Shown piece by piece: positions 1-10,327 of a stretch of DNA of 64,000 bases. A program made the translations under genes and the position numbers. Source of the DNA: Mucilaginibacter empetricola (GTDB lineage Bacteria > Bacteroidota > Bacteroidia > Sphingobacteriales > Sphingobacteriaceae); assembly GCF_024808665.1 (NCBI RefSeq), contig NZ_JANUBZ010000005.1, positions 62,001-126,000 on the forward strand, in the 5' to 3' direction. The notes under the pieces were generated by a model that did no database searches, was not told where the DNA came from, and saw nothing but the letters and a program-made list of their open reading frames with translations. Within the stretch, counting starts at the first letter, position 1, and each line of letters opens with the position of its first letter.

Positions 1-1883
1 CCAGCACGCTTAATTACATCAGCTTATATTATCTCAATAAAAGTGCAACCGTTAACGGCACCACCTACAACGGAATTTATACAGGCGGCTCAGGTGGCAC
101 CGCAGGGGGCTTCAATACAACCACCGTTAACCCTATTTTATATTTTTATAATGAAATTTTAAAAACCAGCAATACGGCATTTACATCCGGAAAAAATGTT
201 GGTATTTCTGCAATTAACAATGGCTCAGGTGTACCTTTACCTACTACGGTGAATATGGTGAGTTCAGCCAAAACAATGAGTGCCGTCTCTTATACTGCGC
301 CAAGTAATTTACCCATACCGGTAGGAAACGGGTTTATAGACTACTTTGTAGGCCCCAACACACTCTCCAGCCCATCGGGTGCAATTAGTTCAGCAACTAT
401 AACTAATATAGGCTTTATTAATCAGCAAAATGTTACCGTTTATTTATGGTACACGCCAAACAATGGTACCGCCACCGGCACTAGCGGACAATTATCTTTC
501 ACAACGCCGACACCAGCTTTAGGGCCTGCCGATAAATTCCAGGGTTTTAATATGGTGGGTAATCCTTATCCAAGTACATTGAGTTTGTCGCAGTTGTTTA
601 GTGATAATAACGGAATTGATAATGTTTATGTGCTGAGCGATAATAAATCATCGGGCTCGGGGTATAATGTATACACGGCAACGGGTAATTCATCGCCATC
701 GCCTGCATATGTAGCAAGCGGCCAGGGCTTTTTGGTGCATGCAAAAAGCGGTGGCCAAACGCTTACATTTCAGGAAACAGAAAAAGCAGCCACTCAACAG
801 TTAACGGGATCATCCTTATTATTGGGTACACCTAAACAAACCGACCAACAACTGAGTGGTTTATATGTGAAGATGACACAGGACAGCATCAATTATGACT
901 ACTGTGGCATTTATTTCAGAAGTGATTGGGTATCGACCTTTAAAGTCGGAGATGCTATTGATTTGGATGGGTTATCGCCAAAAGTTTATATGTCGAGCTT
1001 CAGCTCTGATGGTGTACGAACAGCGGTAAATCATCAACCCGATTATACAAAAGGTATCAATGTGAAGCTTTATGCCGATGCTACCAGCGATGGTTTGTAT
1101 TCCTTAAGCGTTGAGGGTATTCGTAATATAGACACATTGTATAATATCTTTTTGATAGATCATTACAAAAATGATTCGCTGGATATGCGCCGTTATAGCT
1201 CCTATGCGTTTAATATTTACAAGAGCGATACTTCATCATCCGGTGGTTCACGCTTTGAACTATCTATTCACCCACGTCAATTACAGCCGTACAAACTATT
1301 GAATTTTGCTGCTCAAAAAGCAGTTGAAAGCGTGCAGCTAGATTGGAAAACACAAAATGAAGCTAATTATACCGGCTTTGTACTGCAAAAGTTTGATGGA
1401 GCCCAATATAACCAATTGAACAGCCAGCAAAGCAATGGAAGTGGGGCGTATACTTTTACCGACCGTATCCCCGTATTAGGCAATAATACCTATCGCTTAC
1501 AGCAAACGGGTTTAACAGGTAGTATAACTTATTCGTCGCCGGTAACTATAATGTTTAATCAGTCAACAACAGCCACTACGGCTCTTAGTGTATATCCTAA
1601 TCCGGTAAAAGACATGATTAATTTAACAATTAATCAAAATAGCGTAAATGTAAATACTGCCAATGGTTCAATTCTTATAAATCCATTAGCCCCATCTACC
1701 GGGTCGGTTTCGTATAGCGTGAAGGTAATGACCATTATGGGAACAGTAATTGTTGCAGACAATTCGGCAGGGGTAGAATGGCATCAAAATGCTGTTGCTC
1801 TGGCACCTGGATCATATATTATACAGGTTATTAATAATAAGGATAAAAGCCTGGTAGGGAAGAGCATATTTGTTAAAATATAA
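1..1883 (+). CDS. Type IX-secreted surface protein, C-terminal part (5' end outside window)
   Basis: The reading frame is open from position 3 to the stop at 1881-1883 with no start in the first 240 bases, and its first codons (STLNYISLYYLNK) match the interior of the two paralogs downstream, so this is the last 626 residues of a longer protein. What is visible is the conserved core shared by all three copies, a fibronectin-like stretch (WKTQNEANYTGFVLQK) and a C-terminal type A sorting domain of the type IX secretion system (VYPNPVKD near the start, PGSYIIQV and a lysine-rich end). By family knowledge such tails direct export through the outer membrane and anchoring at the surface. Ligand and role are unknown; adhesin-like is an inference from composition. 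Confidence 0.85.
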   Translation, partial: STLNYISLYYLNKSATVNGTTYNGIYTGGSGGTAGGFNTTTVNPILYFYNEILKTSNTAFTSGKNVGISAINNGSGVPLPTTVNMVSSAKTMSAVSYTAPSNLPIPVGNGFIDYFVGPNTLSSPSGAISSATITNIGFINQQNVTVYLWYTPNNGTATGTSGQLSFTTPTPALGPADKFQGFNMVGNPYPSTLSLSQLFSDNNGIDNVYVLSDNKSSGSGYNVYTATGNSSPSPAYVASGQGFLVHAKSGGQTLTFQETEKAATQQLTGSSLLLGTPKQTDQQLSGLYVKMTQDSINYDYCGIYFRSDWVSTFKVGDAIDLDGLSPKVYMSSFSSDGVRTAVNHQPDYTKGINVKLYADATSDGLYSLSVEGIRNIDTLYNIFLIDHYKNDSLDMRRYSSYAFNIYKSDTSSSGGSRFELSIHPRQLQPYKLLNFAAQKAVESVQLDWKTQNEANYTGFVLQKFDGAQYNQLNSQQSNGSGAYTFTDRIPVLGNNTYRLQQTGLTGSITYSSPVTIMFNQSTTATTALSVYPNPVKDMINLTINQNSVNVNTANGSILINPLAPSTGSVSYSVKVMTIMGTVIVADNSAGVEWHQNAVALAPGSYIIQVINNKDKSLVGKSIFVKI

Positions 1884-1942
1884 ATAAATACGTCATTTCT
1901 GACCTAAAAAAAGAACAGGATTAATTTCGATATCTCCAATGT

Positions 1943-1981
1943 AAAAGAGGTTGACATTCTATCAAAATGTCAACCTCTTTT
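1943..1981. terminator. Strong hairpin terminator after first surface-protein gene
   Basis: A perfect 16-base-pair stem (arms 1943-1958 and 1966-1981, AAAAGAGGTTGACATT and its complement) encloses a 7-base loop. The arm ends are A-rich on the left and T-rich on the right, so it can work as an intrinsic terminator in either direction. It lies 60 bases after the stop codon and separates this gene from the next paralog. Confidence 0.85.
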
Positions 1982-2426
1982 TGTTATTACGGCCAGTCTT
2001 TTATCACGTTACGGTAAAACATAAATGAACAAAAGCTGAAGGATTTTTGCCGCCGCCGCCTCTTTTCATGGCATAAACCGGCATTTTGGAAAATAAGTAA
2101 AATGTAGTTTTAGTTAAATTAATAGCAATCGGGCTCAATTGCCCAGAGGGTTTAGTTAACCATAGAGATATTATTAACTTTATGATAATAATTATTAATT
2201 ATTGTTTTATGTTGGTATTTTAAGGAATATGGTCTTATTATTTCCACTATTTTGGCTAATTTTACGATTGGTGAAATGGCCGAATTCGATGTTTTGTAAA
2301 ATAAACAAAACTATAATGGGCAATTATCCGTAAATAAGGCAATTTTATAATGAATCAATTGAAAAATTGATAATTATTTGTAAAGTTAATTTAAAAGCCC
2401 TAAATATTAATATTAACTATTGTGTT
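1982..2426. other. Non-coding spacer and leader of second surface-protein gene
   Basis: This AT-rich stretch has no convincing ORF. A box close to the Bacteroidota -7 consensus (CTATTTTGG) lies near 2247-2256. The last 35 bases resemble the leader of the paralog at 6120: both have a CTAA...TTAAT...ACTATTG run directly before GTGAAAATA. This supports a shared leader and GTG start for the two genes. Confidence 0.45.
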
Positions 2427-5400
2427 GTGAAAATACATTTATTTTTTTGTTCTATAATATTTATTTTTCTATTGGGTTTTGGTGGTGTTGCTACTGCCGC
2501 AAACACCTATACATGGGCCGGTGGTACTTCTTCTACATGGAACACGCCGACAAATTGGTTGTTAAATGGCGCCAACCAAACAGCCTCGGGTTCTTACCCT
2601 GGCCAATCAGGCACTACAGATGTCGCCAACTTCAATGTTTCTAACGTAACTGCTACATTGCCTTCATCCATTAATATTACCATTGCATCGCTTAATACAA
2701 CCATAAATACCAGTGGAAGTGCGGGAGTTAGCGGAATTACAGTAAGTGTAAGCTCTGGAAGTACAATAAATGTTACCGGTGGTGTGTCTATGTATCAACC
2801 AAGCAGCGCGGCAGTTTGTCTTACTTTAGCAGGCGCCGGAACAACAAAAATAGCCGGAACAATAACAGCAGGCTATCAGGCGTCCATGACTATAGCCTCT
2901 GGCGCCAATGTTTATTTTAACGCTGTTACTTTAAACTATACTAATAATCAGGGAGCATTAACCAATAACGGAACACTTAGTATTTTATCAGGGTCTACTT
3001 TTAATTTTGGCTATGCATCATATATGGTTAATACAGGTACAGTTAACTCAAAAGGGGTAACGTTTAACCTTCAGGCTGGTAGTACAAATGCGTTTAGCAA
3101 TTCAGGTACGGTTAGAGACCATGGTTCAACGTTCAGTATTATGGGCCAGACTGTAAATATGCTTAACTCCGGATCAGCAGCTTCATTTTATGGCAGCGGT
3201 ACAACAATAACTGATGCTTCGAACGGAAGTAATACTTTTACCTTAACTAATTCCAGTTCTGCCCAACTTACGCTCGATTCGGCAGCGGTTATAACCTTAA
3301 ATCAACAAACTGACGCCATAAAAAACACTGCTACTTTTTCAACAGCATTGGTAAATACCGGATGTACAATTAATCTGGGTGGGCAAAGTGCCACCTTTTC
3401 AAATACCAGTATCGTTAATCTAGGGCCTGGTACTGTTGTTAATCCGTCTGGTACCACCGTTACCGTATCAAATTCAAGTGGGGGTACGTTTACCTTAATG
3501 TCCGGCGCTGCAGGCTCGGCCGCAATTGGTGTTTTAAGTTCAACAGCATCAGTGTCGGGTGTATACAATGTGCAACGTTATATAACAGGCACCAGTTCAA
3601 ATTTTAGTAGCTACCGTTTGTTATCATCGCCGGTAAACTGTACCAAAGCTACATCTGCAACCAGTAGCAGCTCGCTGAATTACATCAGCTTATATTATCT
3701 GAATAAAAATGCAACCGCAAACGGCACTACCTATAACGGCATTTTTACCGGAGGGCCGGGCGGTACAGCAGGTGGCTTTAGTGTAGCCACCACCAATCCT
3801 ATTCTATATTTTTATAACGAAACATTAAAAACCAGTAATGCGTCCTTTACATCCGGAAAGAACGTTGGTATTTCTGCCATTAACAACGGTTCGGGTACAC
3901 CTATGCCTACTACGGTGAACATGGTAAGTACTGCAAAGCCGGTTAATGGGACTACTTATACTACGCCAAGCAATTTACCCATACCCGTGGGGAACGGTTT
4001 TATAGATTATTTTGTAGGCCCGAATACGATATCCAGCCCTGCGGGGCCAATCAGCTCGGCAACAATTACCAACATTGGTTATATTAACCAGCAAAATGTT
4101 CCTGTTTATTTATGGTATACGCCATCCAATGGTAACACCACCGGCACTGCGGGGCAATTGTCTTATACAACACCTTCGGCACCGGCTACTCCAGTAGACA
4201 CCTATCGTGGTCTTAATATGTTGGGGAATCCTTATCCAAGTACGCTGAATCTGGCACAGGTATTTACTGATAACACTGGCGTCGACAATATTTATGTACT
4301 AAGTGATAATACCTCAAGCAGTACGGGCTATAACGTTTACACAGCTACCGGAAATTCATCACCGTCACCAGCCTATATAGTTAGCGGTCAAGGCTTTTTG
4401 GCTCATGCCACAAGCGGTGGACAAACCTTTACGTTTCAGGAAGGTGAAAAGGCACCGACGCAACAATTAACAGGTTCTTCATTATTGTTAGGTATTCCCA
4501 AACAAACAGACCAACCACTAACCGGCTTATATATGAAGATGGTGCAGGATAGTACAACCTATCAATACTGTGGTATTTATTTCAGGAGTGATTGGGCATC
4601 AACCTTTAAAACAGGCGATGCTATAACGTTAAATGGTGCGTCCCCAAAAGTTTATATGTCAAGCTACACTTCGGACGGTGTTCAGACAGCGGTAAACCAC
4701 CAGCCCGATTATACAGCAGGCATCAATGTAAAACTATATGCCAACGCCACAACGGATGGTATCTATCATTTAAATATTGAGGGTATCCGTAACATAGACA
4801 CGCTGTATGATATTTTCCTGATAGATCATTATAAAAAAGACTCGCTCGATATGCGCCGTTACGGATCATATGCCTTTAATGTTTATAAAAGTGATACCTC
4901 GTCATTTGGCGGCTCACGTTTTGAACTGTCAATCCACCCACGTCCGTTGCCGGCTTATGTGTTGTTGAACTTTGCAGCGCAAAAGGCAAGCAGCGCAGTG
5001 CAATTAACATGGAAAACAGAAAATGAAGCCAACTACACCGGCTTTGTATTGCAAAAGCTTGATGGTACTCAATATAATCAATTAAACAGCCAGCAGAGCA
5101 ATAGCAGCGGTTCATATTCATTTACTGATCATAATCCTGTAACTGGCAGTAATACCTATCGTTTACAGCAATCGGGTATAACCGGTAGCATAACTTATTC
5201 ATCGCCTGTTACCATAGATTATGGTCGCTCGGGAGCAGATGGCGCCATCAGCGTATATCCAAATCCGGTAAAGGATGTGGTTAATTTGATAATTAATCAA
5301 AATAGCACCAGTGCGGGTTCAACAAGCGGTACAATTACTATCAATTCATCGGCTCCTTCAACTGGATCTGTTTCTTATGGTATCAAAATAATGAATATAT

Positions 5401-5546
5401 CGGGTGCAGTAGTAATGTCAGCCACTTGTACCGATTCAGAATGGCATCAAAGTGCAGTTTCATTTGTGCCAGGAACCTATATTATTCAGGTTGTTAATAA
5501 CAAAGACAATAGCGTTGTAGGGAAAAGCCTGTTTGTGAAAATATAG
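2427..5546 (+). CDS. Type IX-secreted surface protein, paralog 2
   Basis: The start is set at GTG 2427 because the sequence from there (VKIHLFFCSIIFIF) lines up with the GTG start of the next paralog and opens a clean signal peptide ending near VATA-ANTYTW; a TTG 60 bases upstream is possible but less likely. The protein is 1039 residues: signal peptide, a WN..NW motif region (TYTWAGG, STWNTPTNW), about 330 residues of Ser/Thr/Asn/Gly-rich beta-type sequence with weak repeats, a core of about 640 residues beginning near YNVQRYITGTSSN, and a type A type IX sorting tail (SVYPNPVKD, GTYIIQV). The core is nearly the same as in the neighbouring copies while the N-terminal part is not. A role in adhesion or cover of the cell surface is likely; the ligand is unknown. 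Confidence 0.85.
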   Translation: MKIHLFFCSIIFIFLLGFGGVATAANTYTWAGGTSSTWNTPTNWLLNGANQTASGSYPGQSGTTDVANFNVSNVTATLPSSINITIASLNTTINTSGSAGVSGITVSVSSGSTINVTGGVSMYQPSSAAVCLTLAGAGTTKIAGTITAGYQASMTIASGANVYFNAVTLNYTNNQGALTNNGTLSILSGSTFNFGYASYMVNTGTVNSKGVTFNLQAGSTNAFSNSGTVRDHGSTFSIMGQTVNMLNSGSAASFYGSGTTITDASNGSNTFTLTNSSSAQLTLDSAAVITLNQQTDAIKNTATFSTALVNTGCTINLGGQSATFSNTSIVNLGPGTVVNPSGTTVTVSNSSGGTFTLMSGAAGSAAIGVLSSTASVSGVYNVQRYITGTSSNFSSYRLLSSPVNCTKATSATSSSSLNYISLYYLNKNATANGTTYNGIFTGGPGGTAGGFSVATTNPILYFYNETLKTSNASFTSGKNVGISAINNGSGTPMPTTVNMVSTAKPVNGTTYTTPSNLPIPVGNGFIDYFVGPNTISSPAGPISSATITNIGYINQQNVPVYLWYTPSNGNTTGTAGQLSYTTPSAPATPVDTYRGLNMLGNPYPSTLNLAQVFTDNTGVDNIYVLSDNTSSSTGYNVYTATGNSSPSPAYIVSGQGFLAHATSGGQTFTFQEGEKAPTQQLTGSSLLLGIPKQTDQPLTGLYMKMVQDSTTYQYCGIYFRSDWASTFKTGDAITLNGASPKVYMSSYTSDGVQTAVNHQPDYTAGINVKLYANATTDGIYHLNIEGIRNIDTLYDIFLIDHYKKDSLDMRRYGSYAFNVYKSDTSSFGGSRFELSIHPRPLPAYVLLNFAAQKASSAVQLTWKTENEANYTGFVLQKLDGTQYNQLNSQQSNSSGSYSFTDHNPVTGSNTYRLQQSGITGSITYSSPVTIDYGRSGADGAISVYPNPVKDVVNLIINQNSTSAGSTSGTITINSSAPSTGSVSYGIKIMNISGAVVMSATCTDSEWHQSAVSFVPGTYIIQVVNNKDNSVVGKSLFVKI

Positions 5547-6119
5547 AGATAACCAATATTTTCACAAATATTAAAATAACTGTAATATCTATTCCGCTTT
5601 GTCAGGGGCGAGGGCATTTTGCATTGCAAAAATTCTTGCCGCTTGTATATTTATCGATGGGGTATACACCGTAAAAGTTTATTGCACTTTTTTTTAATGA
5701 TGCCAATATTCCCCAAAATACTGCGATTTGGCTGTTGACGATCACCAACCCCTGTTTTATTATTTTAATAACAGGAGCTAATAATCCAGTATTTTCAAAT
5801 TATAATTAATATTCCGCACCTGCCGGGCAATTTTCAGATCATTAAATTAACCATTGATATATATTTAACTATGTATTAAAATGATATTTATAACTCAATT
5901 TAACTGGTATTCTATTTGATAAGTGGTTATTATTTAATTATTTTAGCTATTTTTGTTGAAGATAAGGTAGTTAAGTTTAATTATTTATAATTAAAAGGCA
6001 ACCATATGTTGTTTTTTATCGTAAGTACGTAACATAGCTTATAGTTCAAATGAACTTGTAACTTATTGAAAATGTTATTTTTATATACTCCCTAATCATT
6101 AATGCTAAACTATTGAATC
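5547..6119. other. 573-base AT-rich spacer before third surface-protein gene
   Basis: No gene is seen. A full match to the Bacteroidota -7 box, TATTTTTG, lies at 5948-5955; a TTTG at 5915-5918 is 29 bases upstream, longer than the usual spacer, so the promoter call is weak. The surrounding bases resemble those around 2230-2256 upstream of the previous paralog, which suggests the upstream region was duplicated with the gene. Confidence 0.35.
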
Positions 6120-9100
6120 GTGAAAATATATTTACGCTTTTGTTTTATAATATTTGCCCTGATATTTAGTATTGAAAATGCTGCGGTGGCGGCAAATACT
6201 TATACATGGAACGGCAGTGCAAGTTCTACATGGAATACAGCTACTAACTGGCTGTTCAACGGTGCCACCCAAACAGCTTTAGGATCATATCCCGGTCAGC
6301 TCGTCAATACCGATATTGTAAGTTTTGTTAACACTTCTGCTGTAAGTGTGAGTGTGGCGGCATTGCCACAGGGCTCAATCGCCACGCTCACCCTTGCAAA
6401 TAATTCGCCGGTGACGTTAACATTGGCCTCCGGCATGACATTGGGTATTACCACCACTGTTACGTTGGGCACCTCGTCAACCCTTAGCCTGTTAGGCCCG
6501 GGTGATGTTGTTGGAACCAGTGCCATATCATTAAATACAGGGGCAAAACTTACCTCGAATGCAACGGCGTCATTAACCGCAGCATCAATAACATTAAGTG
6601 GTAATAATACCCTTACTTTAGTAGGGCAGCTTACCTTGAGCGGTTTATTGCAAGCGTCATCTCCCGGTTCAGTTATGTCGTCTACTATAGAAACTGATGC
6701 TGCCGGGAATACAATAGGTTTATTTCAAGCGCACTCGTCATCTAACGTAACCTGGAATGGCAGTGGTACCACAACCTGTGCCGGACTGGCAGAAATTTAT
6801 ACGCAAAGCAGTTCAGCTAATACTTTTACTGTTGGTGCGGGTAATACTATAACATTTAGCGCAAATTTAAGTATTGATGCATCTAACCCATATTCAGCTC
6901 TTTTTGTAAATAAGGGTACCATTTCTGTAGGTGGTACAGTATCTACCAGCGATCCAGGATCTGTAATTACCGCCATTACCAATAGCAGCGGCGGATCGAT
7001 GACTTTTAGTGGAGCTGTTGGTTTGGCAAATCATATTGTTTTTAATAACAATTCGGGTGCTAGTGTAACTTTTACTGGTGCTTCGTCGCAGCTAAATGTG
7101 TCAGGCAGTCCGTCGGCCTATTTGAGTGCTGGCAGCACAAGTTTTACATCGTCAACAGTTGCGTTATCTGGTAATCCTTGTAATATCAAATTTACCGGCG
7201 CAACAAATGCTACTTCAACTTTGTTTAATGTAAGCGGCTCAAATGATAAAATTCTGAATGATGTAGGAGGGAACTTAACACTTATTGCATGCACTATCAA
7301 AATGACATCGAACCCGGATACGTTAATTAATAATGGAAACTATATAGCTACTTCCACCCCGGTTACTATGTCTGGCCAAAATGGGATTTTTAGCAACAGT
7401 TCAACAGGTACTATACAAATGTCAGTTTGCCCATTTACTTTAAGCGGCGGAACATGCCAGTTTAATAATTCAGGTAGTGTTCAGGCAAGTGGGAACTCCA
7501 ATTTTGTGTTAAACGGAAATTCGGGCTCTACCATTAATAACAATGCAGGCAGCATCCAAATTTCAGGGTCTACTATTACGCTGGGTATAAACACAGCTAA
7601 CCTTAACAACTCGGCAATCTTTACAGCTACAAACTGTACGTTCAACACGCAAGTAGGCGGCTCTGGTGGTGTTTTTACCAACAATAGCGGCGGCACATTT
7701 ACAACTAATTCATGTGGTTTTACATTGAGCGCGCAGGGTGCATCTATAGCTAATTCTGGCACATTTACGGCCAATACAACTACATTTGATTTAAATTCCA
7801 GTCAAAGCCCCGGCGCTAATATTATCAATTCAAACACAGGGACATTTAATGTGGGTGTAACCGGCACAGCTTGTACTATTACTCTTGAAAATGGTGGGCA
7901 AAATACCGTAGCAAATGCTGATAATTTTACATGGGGAACCCAGACTATACTTTATATGACGAGCGCTAATGCGTCCGTAACAAATAAGAGCGGGACGTTT
8001 ACTTTAATGTCCGACAATACGGGTTCTGCTACAGTTGGGCCGGTAACTTCCGGGGCTGTTTTAAATGGCGTGTTTAATGTACAGCGTTATATAACAGGCA
8101 CTAATTCAAATTATAGCAGCTACCGTTTATTGTCATCGCCGGTAAACTGTACCAAAGCAGCGTCGGCAACCAGCAGCAGTACACTAAATTATATCAGCCT
8201 ATATTATCTGAATAAAAGCGCAACCGCCAACGGCACCACCTATAATGGGATTTTTACAGGTGGCCCGGGCGGTACAGCTGGGGGATTTACTGTACCTACC
8301 ACCAATCCTATTCTATATTTTTATAACGAAGCATTAAAAACCAGCAATACGGCATTTACGTCCGGAAAAAATGTTGGTATTTCTGCCATTAACAGTGGTG
8401 GCGGTACACCTGTACCTACCACGGTGAACATGGTAAGTACCGCAAAACCGGTTAATGGGGCTAGTTATACTACACCAAGTAATTTACCCATACCGGTAGG
8501 GAATGGTTTTATAGATTATTTTGTCGGCCCGAATACGATATCCAACGCGGCTGGTCCGATTAGCTCCGCAACAATTACTAACATAGGTTTTATTAACCAG
8601 CAAAATGTTACTGTTTATTTATGGTATACACCCAATAATGGAACAGCTGCGGGTACAAGCGGGCAATTGTCTTTTACAACGCCTACAAGTGGCGCTGCAG
8701 ATACCTACCAGGGTTTTAATATGTTAGGAAATCCTTATCCAAGTACGCTGAACCTGGCGCAGATATTTACTGATAATGGCAGTGCTATTGATAATATTTA
8801 CGTATTAAGCGATAATACCTCAAGCAGTACGGGCTATAACGTTTACACCGCTACTGGAAATTCATCACCGTCACCAGCCTATATAGTTAGCGGTCAGGGG
8901 TTTTTGGTGCATGCCAAAAGTGGCGGCCAAACATTTACGTTTCAGGAAGGTGAAAAGGCGCCAACGCAACAGCCAACAGGCTCTTCATTATTATTAGGTA
9001 TCCCTAAACAAACAGATCAGCCGTTAACAGGCTTGTATATGAAGATGGTGCAGGATAGTGCAACTTATCATTACTGTGGTATTTATTTCAGGAGTGACTG

Positions 9101-9998
9101 GGTATCAACCTTTAAAACGGGCGATGCTAAAGAATTAGATGGAGCTTCTCCAAAAGTTTATATGTCAAGCTATACCTCAGACGGTGTTCAGACGGCAGTA
9201 AATCACCAGCCCGATTATACAGCGGGCATCAATGTGAAACTATATGCCAACGCCACAACCGACGGTATTTATCATTTAAATATTGAAGGTATTCGTAATA
9301 TAGACACCTTATATGATATCTTTCTGATAGACCATTATAAAAATGATTCATTGGATATGCGCCGTTACGGGTCATATGCATTTAATATTTATAAAAGCGA
9401 TACTTCTTCTTTTGGAGGCTCACGTTTCGAACTATCAATCCACCCACGCCCGTTGCCGGCTTATGCGCTGTTGAACTTTGCCGCACAAAAGGCAAGCAGT
9501 GCTGTACAATTGACATGGAAAACAGAAAATGAAGCTAATTATACCGGCTTTGTATTGCAAAAACTTAATGGTACCCAATATAGCCAGTTAAATAGTCAGC
9601 AGAGCAATAGCAGCGGTTCATATTCATTTACCGATCATAATCCTGTAACGGGCAATAATACCTATCGTTTACAGCAATCGGGTATAACCGGTAGTATAAC
9701 TTATTCATCGCCAATTACCATAATTTATAGTCCGTCAACAGGTAATGGCTCTCTTAGCGTATACCCAAATCCAGCAAAAGAATTAATTAGTATAAATTTA
9801 TCTACAACTTCTTCTGTTACGTCTTCGTATAAGGCTAATATTTACAATTCGTCAGGGAAACTAATGACACAGACATCTGTTACCGGGGCCAGTTGGACCG
9901 AGGATGTAACACAATATTCACCAGGTACTTATATTATACAGATAAAAGATAATAATGGAAATCTGATAGGAAATTCTAAATTTGTAAAAACTAATTAA
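6120..9998 (+). CDS. Type IX-secreted surface protein, paralog 3
   Basis: The protein of 1292 residues starts at GTG 6120 with a signal peptide (MKIYLRFCFIIFALIF, cleavage likely before ANTYTWNG). The TYTW...STWN..NW motif follows, then roughly 610 residues of Ser/Thr/Asn/Gly-rich beta sequence, longer than in paralog 2 and largely unrelated to it. The conserved core begins near FNVQRYITGTNSN. The C-terminal sorting tail (SVYPNPAKE, GTYIIQIKDNNGN) is of the common short form, lacking the extra segment that the first two copies carry. The gene thus looks mosaic: variable front, near-identical middle, different tail. Export through the type IX system is well supported; the target bound by the front part is unknown. 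Confidence 0.87.
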   Translation: MKIYLRFCFIIFALIFSIENAAVAANTYTWNGSASSTWNTATNWLFNGATQTALGSYPGQLVNTDIVSFVNTSAVSVSVAALPQGSIATLTLANNSPVTLTLASGMTLGITTTVTLGTSSTLSLLGPGDVVGTSAISLNTGAKLTSNATASLTAASITLSGNNTLTLVGQLTLSGLLQASSPGSVMSSTIETDAAGNTIGLFQAHSSSNVTWNGSGTTTCAGLAEIYTQSSSANTFTVGAGNTITFSANLSIDASNPYSALFVNKGTISVGGTVSTSDPGSVITAITNSSGGSMTFSGAVGLANHIVFNNNSGASVTFTGASSQLNVSGSPSAYLSAGSTSFTSSTVALSGNPCNIKFTGATNATSTLFNVSGSNDKILNDVGGNLTLIACTIKMTSNPDTLINNGNYIATSTPVTMSGQNGIFSNSSTGTIQMSVCPFTLSGGTCQFNNSGSVQASGNSNFVLNGNSGSTINNNAGSIQISGSTITLGINTANLNNSAIFTATNCTFNTQVGGSGGVFTNNSGGTFTTNSCGFTLSAQGASIANSGTFTANTTTFDLNSSQSPGANIINSNTGTFNVGVTGTACTITLENGGQNTVANADNFTWGTQTILYMTSANASVTNKSGTFTLMSDNTGSATVGPVTSGAVLNGVFNVQRYITGTNSNYSSYRLLSSPVNCTKAASATSSSTLNYISLYYLNKSATANGTTYNGIFTGGPGGTAGGFTVPTTNPILYFYNEALKTSNTAFTSGKNVGISAINSGGGTPVPTTVNMVSTAKPVNGASYTTPSNLPIPVGNGFIDYFVGPNTISNAAGPISSATITNIGFINQQNVTVYLWYTPNNGTAAGTSGQLSFTTPTSGAADTYQGFNMLGNPYPSTLNLAQIFTDNGSAIDNIYVLSDNTSSSTGYNVYTATGNSSPSPAYIVSGQGFLVHAKSGGQTFTFQEGEKAPTQQPTGSSLLLGIPKQTDQPLTGLYMKMVQDSATYHYCGIYFRSDWVSTFKTGDAKELDGASPKVYMSSYTSDGVQTAVNHQPDYTAGINVKLYANATTDGIYHLNIEGIRNIDTLYDIFLIDHYKNDSLDMRRYGSYAFNIYKSDTSSFGGSRFELSIHPRPLPAYALLNFAAQKASSAVQLTWKTENEANYTGFVLQKLNGTQYSQLNSQQSNSSGSYSFTDHNPVTGNNTYRLQQSGITGSITYSSPITIIYSPSTGNGSLSVYPNPAKELISINLSTTSSVTSSYKANIYNSSGKLMTQTSVTGASWTEDVTQYSPGTYIIQIKDNNGNLIGNSKFVKTN

Positions 9999-10009
9999 TT
10001 ATAATAAAA

Positions 10010-10273
10010 ATGGATAAAAGCAGAGTAATTTGGTTGAATTCTTTTAAAAAAGTAGTTTCTGTTATCGCTTTATCAGGCGGCTTGCTTTTATTTCCATTGC
10101 TATCCATGGCTCAGAATAGTAATCTTCCCTGTGAAGGTCCTGATCCATTTAGTAATACCTGCCCTCTTGATACATGGGTATGGGTACTTGCAGCTATTGC
10201 AATTGTATTTGCAGTATTTCAATTAAACCGCAAACAAAAATCCCCCCTGCGTAATACAGAAGGGATCCAATAA
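10010..10273 (+). CDS. Small exported membrane protein with sorting-signal-like C-terminus
   Basis: The 87-residue protein starts 11 bases after the preceding surface-protein stop and is probably cotranscribed with it. It has a signal peptide (basic start, ALSGGLLLFPLLSMAQ), a short Cys-containing linker (LPCEGPDPFSNTCPLD) and one transmembrane helix (TWVWVLAAIAIVFAVF) followed by a basic tail (QLNRKQK). The order PLD motif, helix, basic tail resembles the tripartite C-terminal signals recognised by exosortase-like enzymes; small Bacteroidota proteins of this kind have been called PID-CTERM proteins, from memory. Whether the helix is cleaved is unknown. It may be an accessory to the upstream surface protein. 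Confidence 0.65.
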   Translation: MDKSRVIWLNSFKKVVSVIALSGGLLLFPLLSMAQNSNLPCEGPDPFSNTCPLDTWVWVLAAIAIVFAVFQLNRKQKSPLRNTEGIQ

Positions 10274-10294
10274 TCTTAATTTTATTTAGTAACG

Positions 10295-10327
10295 GGTGCT
10301 TCTATTTATATAGAAGCACTTGTTTTA
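10295..10327. terminator. Shared hairpin terminator overlapping the convergent stop codon
   Basis: A 10-base-pair stem (10296-10305 and 10310-10319, GTGCTTCTAT and its complement) is followed by TTGTTTTAT on the + strand. It ends transcription of the small membrane protein gene, and because it reaches past 10306 it also contains the last codons and stop of the convergent lipoprotein gene on the other strand. Confidence 0.7.

Noticed and set aside
2420..9998. Long open frames on the opposite strand and in other frames inside the surface-protein genes (for example 3302-3568, 6296-6526, 7481-7774)
   Set aside because: They are rich in Val/Pro/Thr from reading the Ser/Thr/Asn-rich repeats backwards, have no leader and lie fully inside genes with signal peptide and sorting domain.
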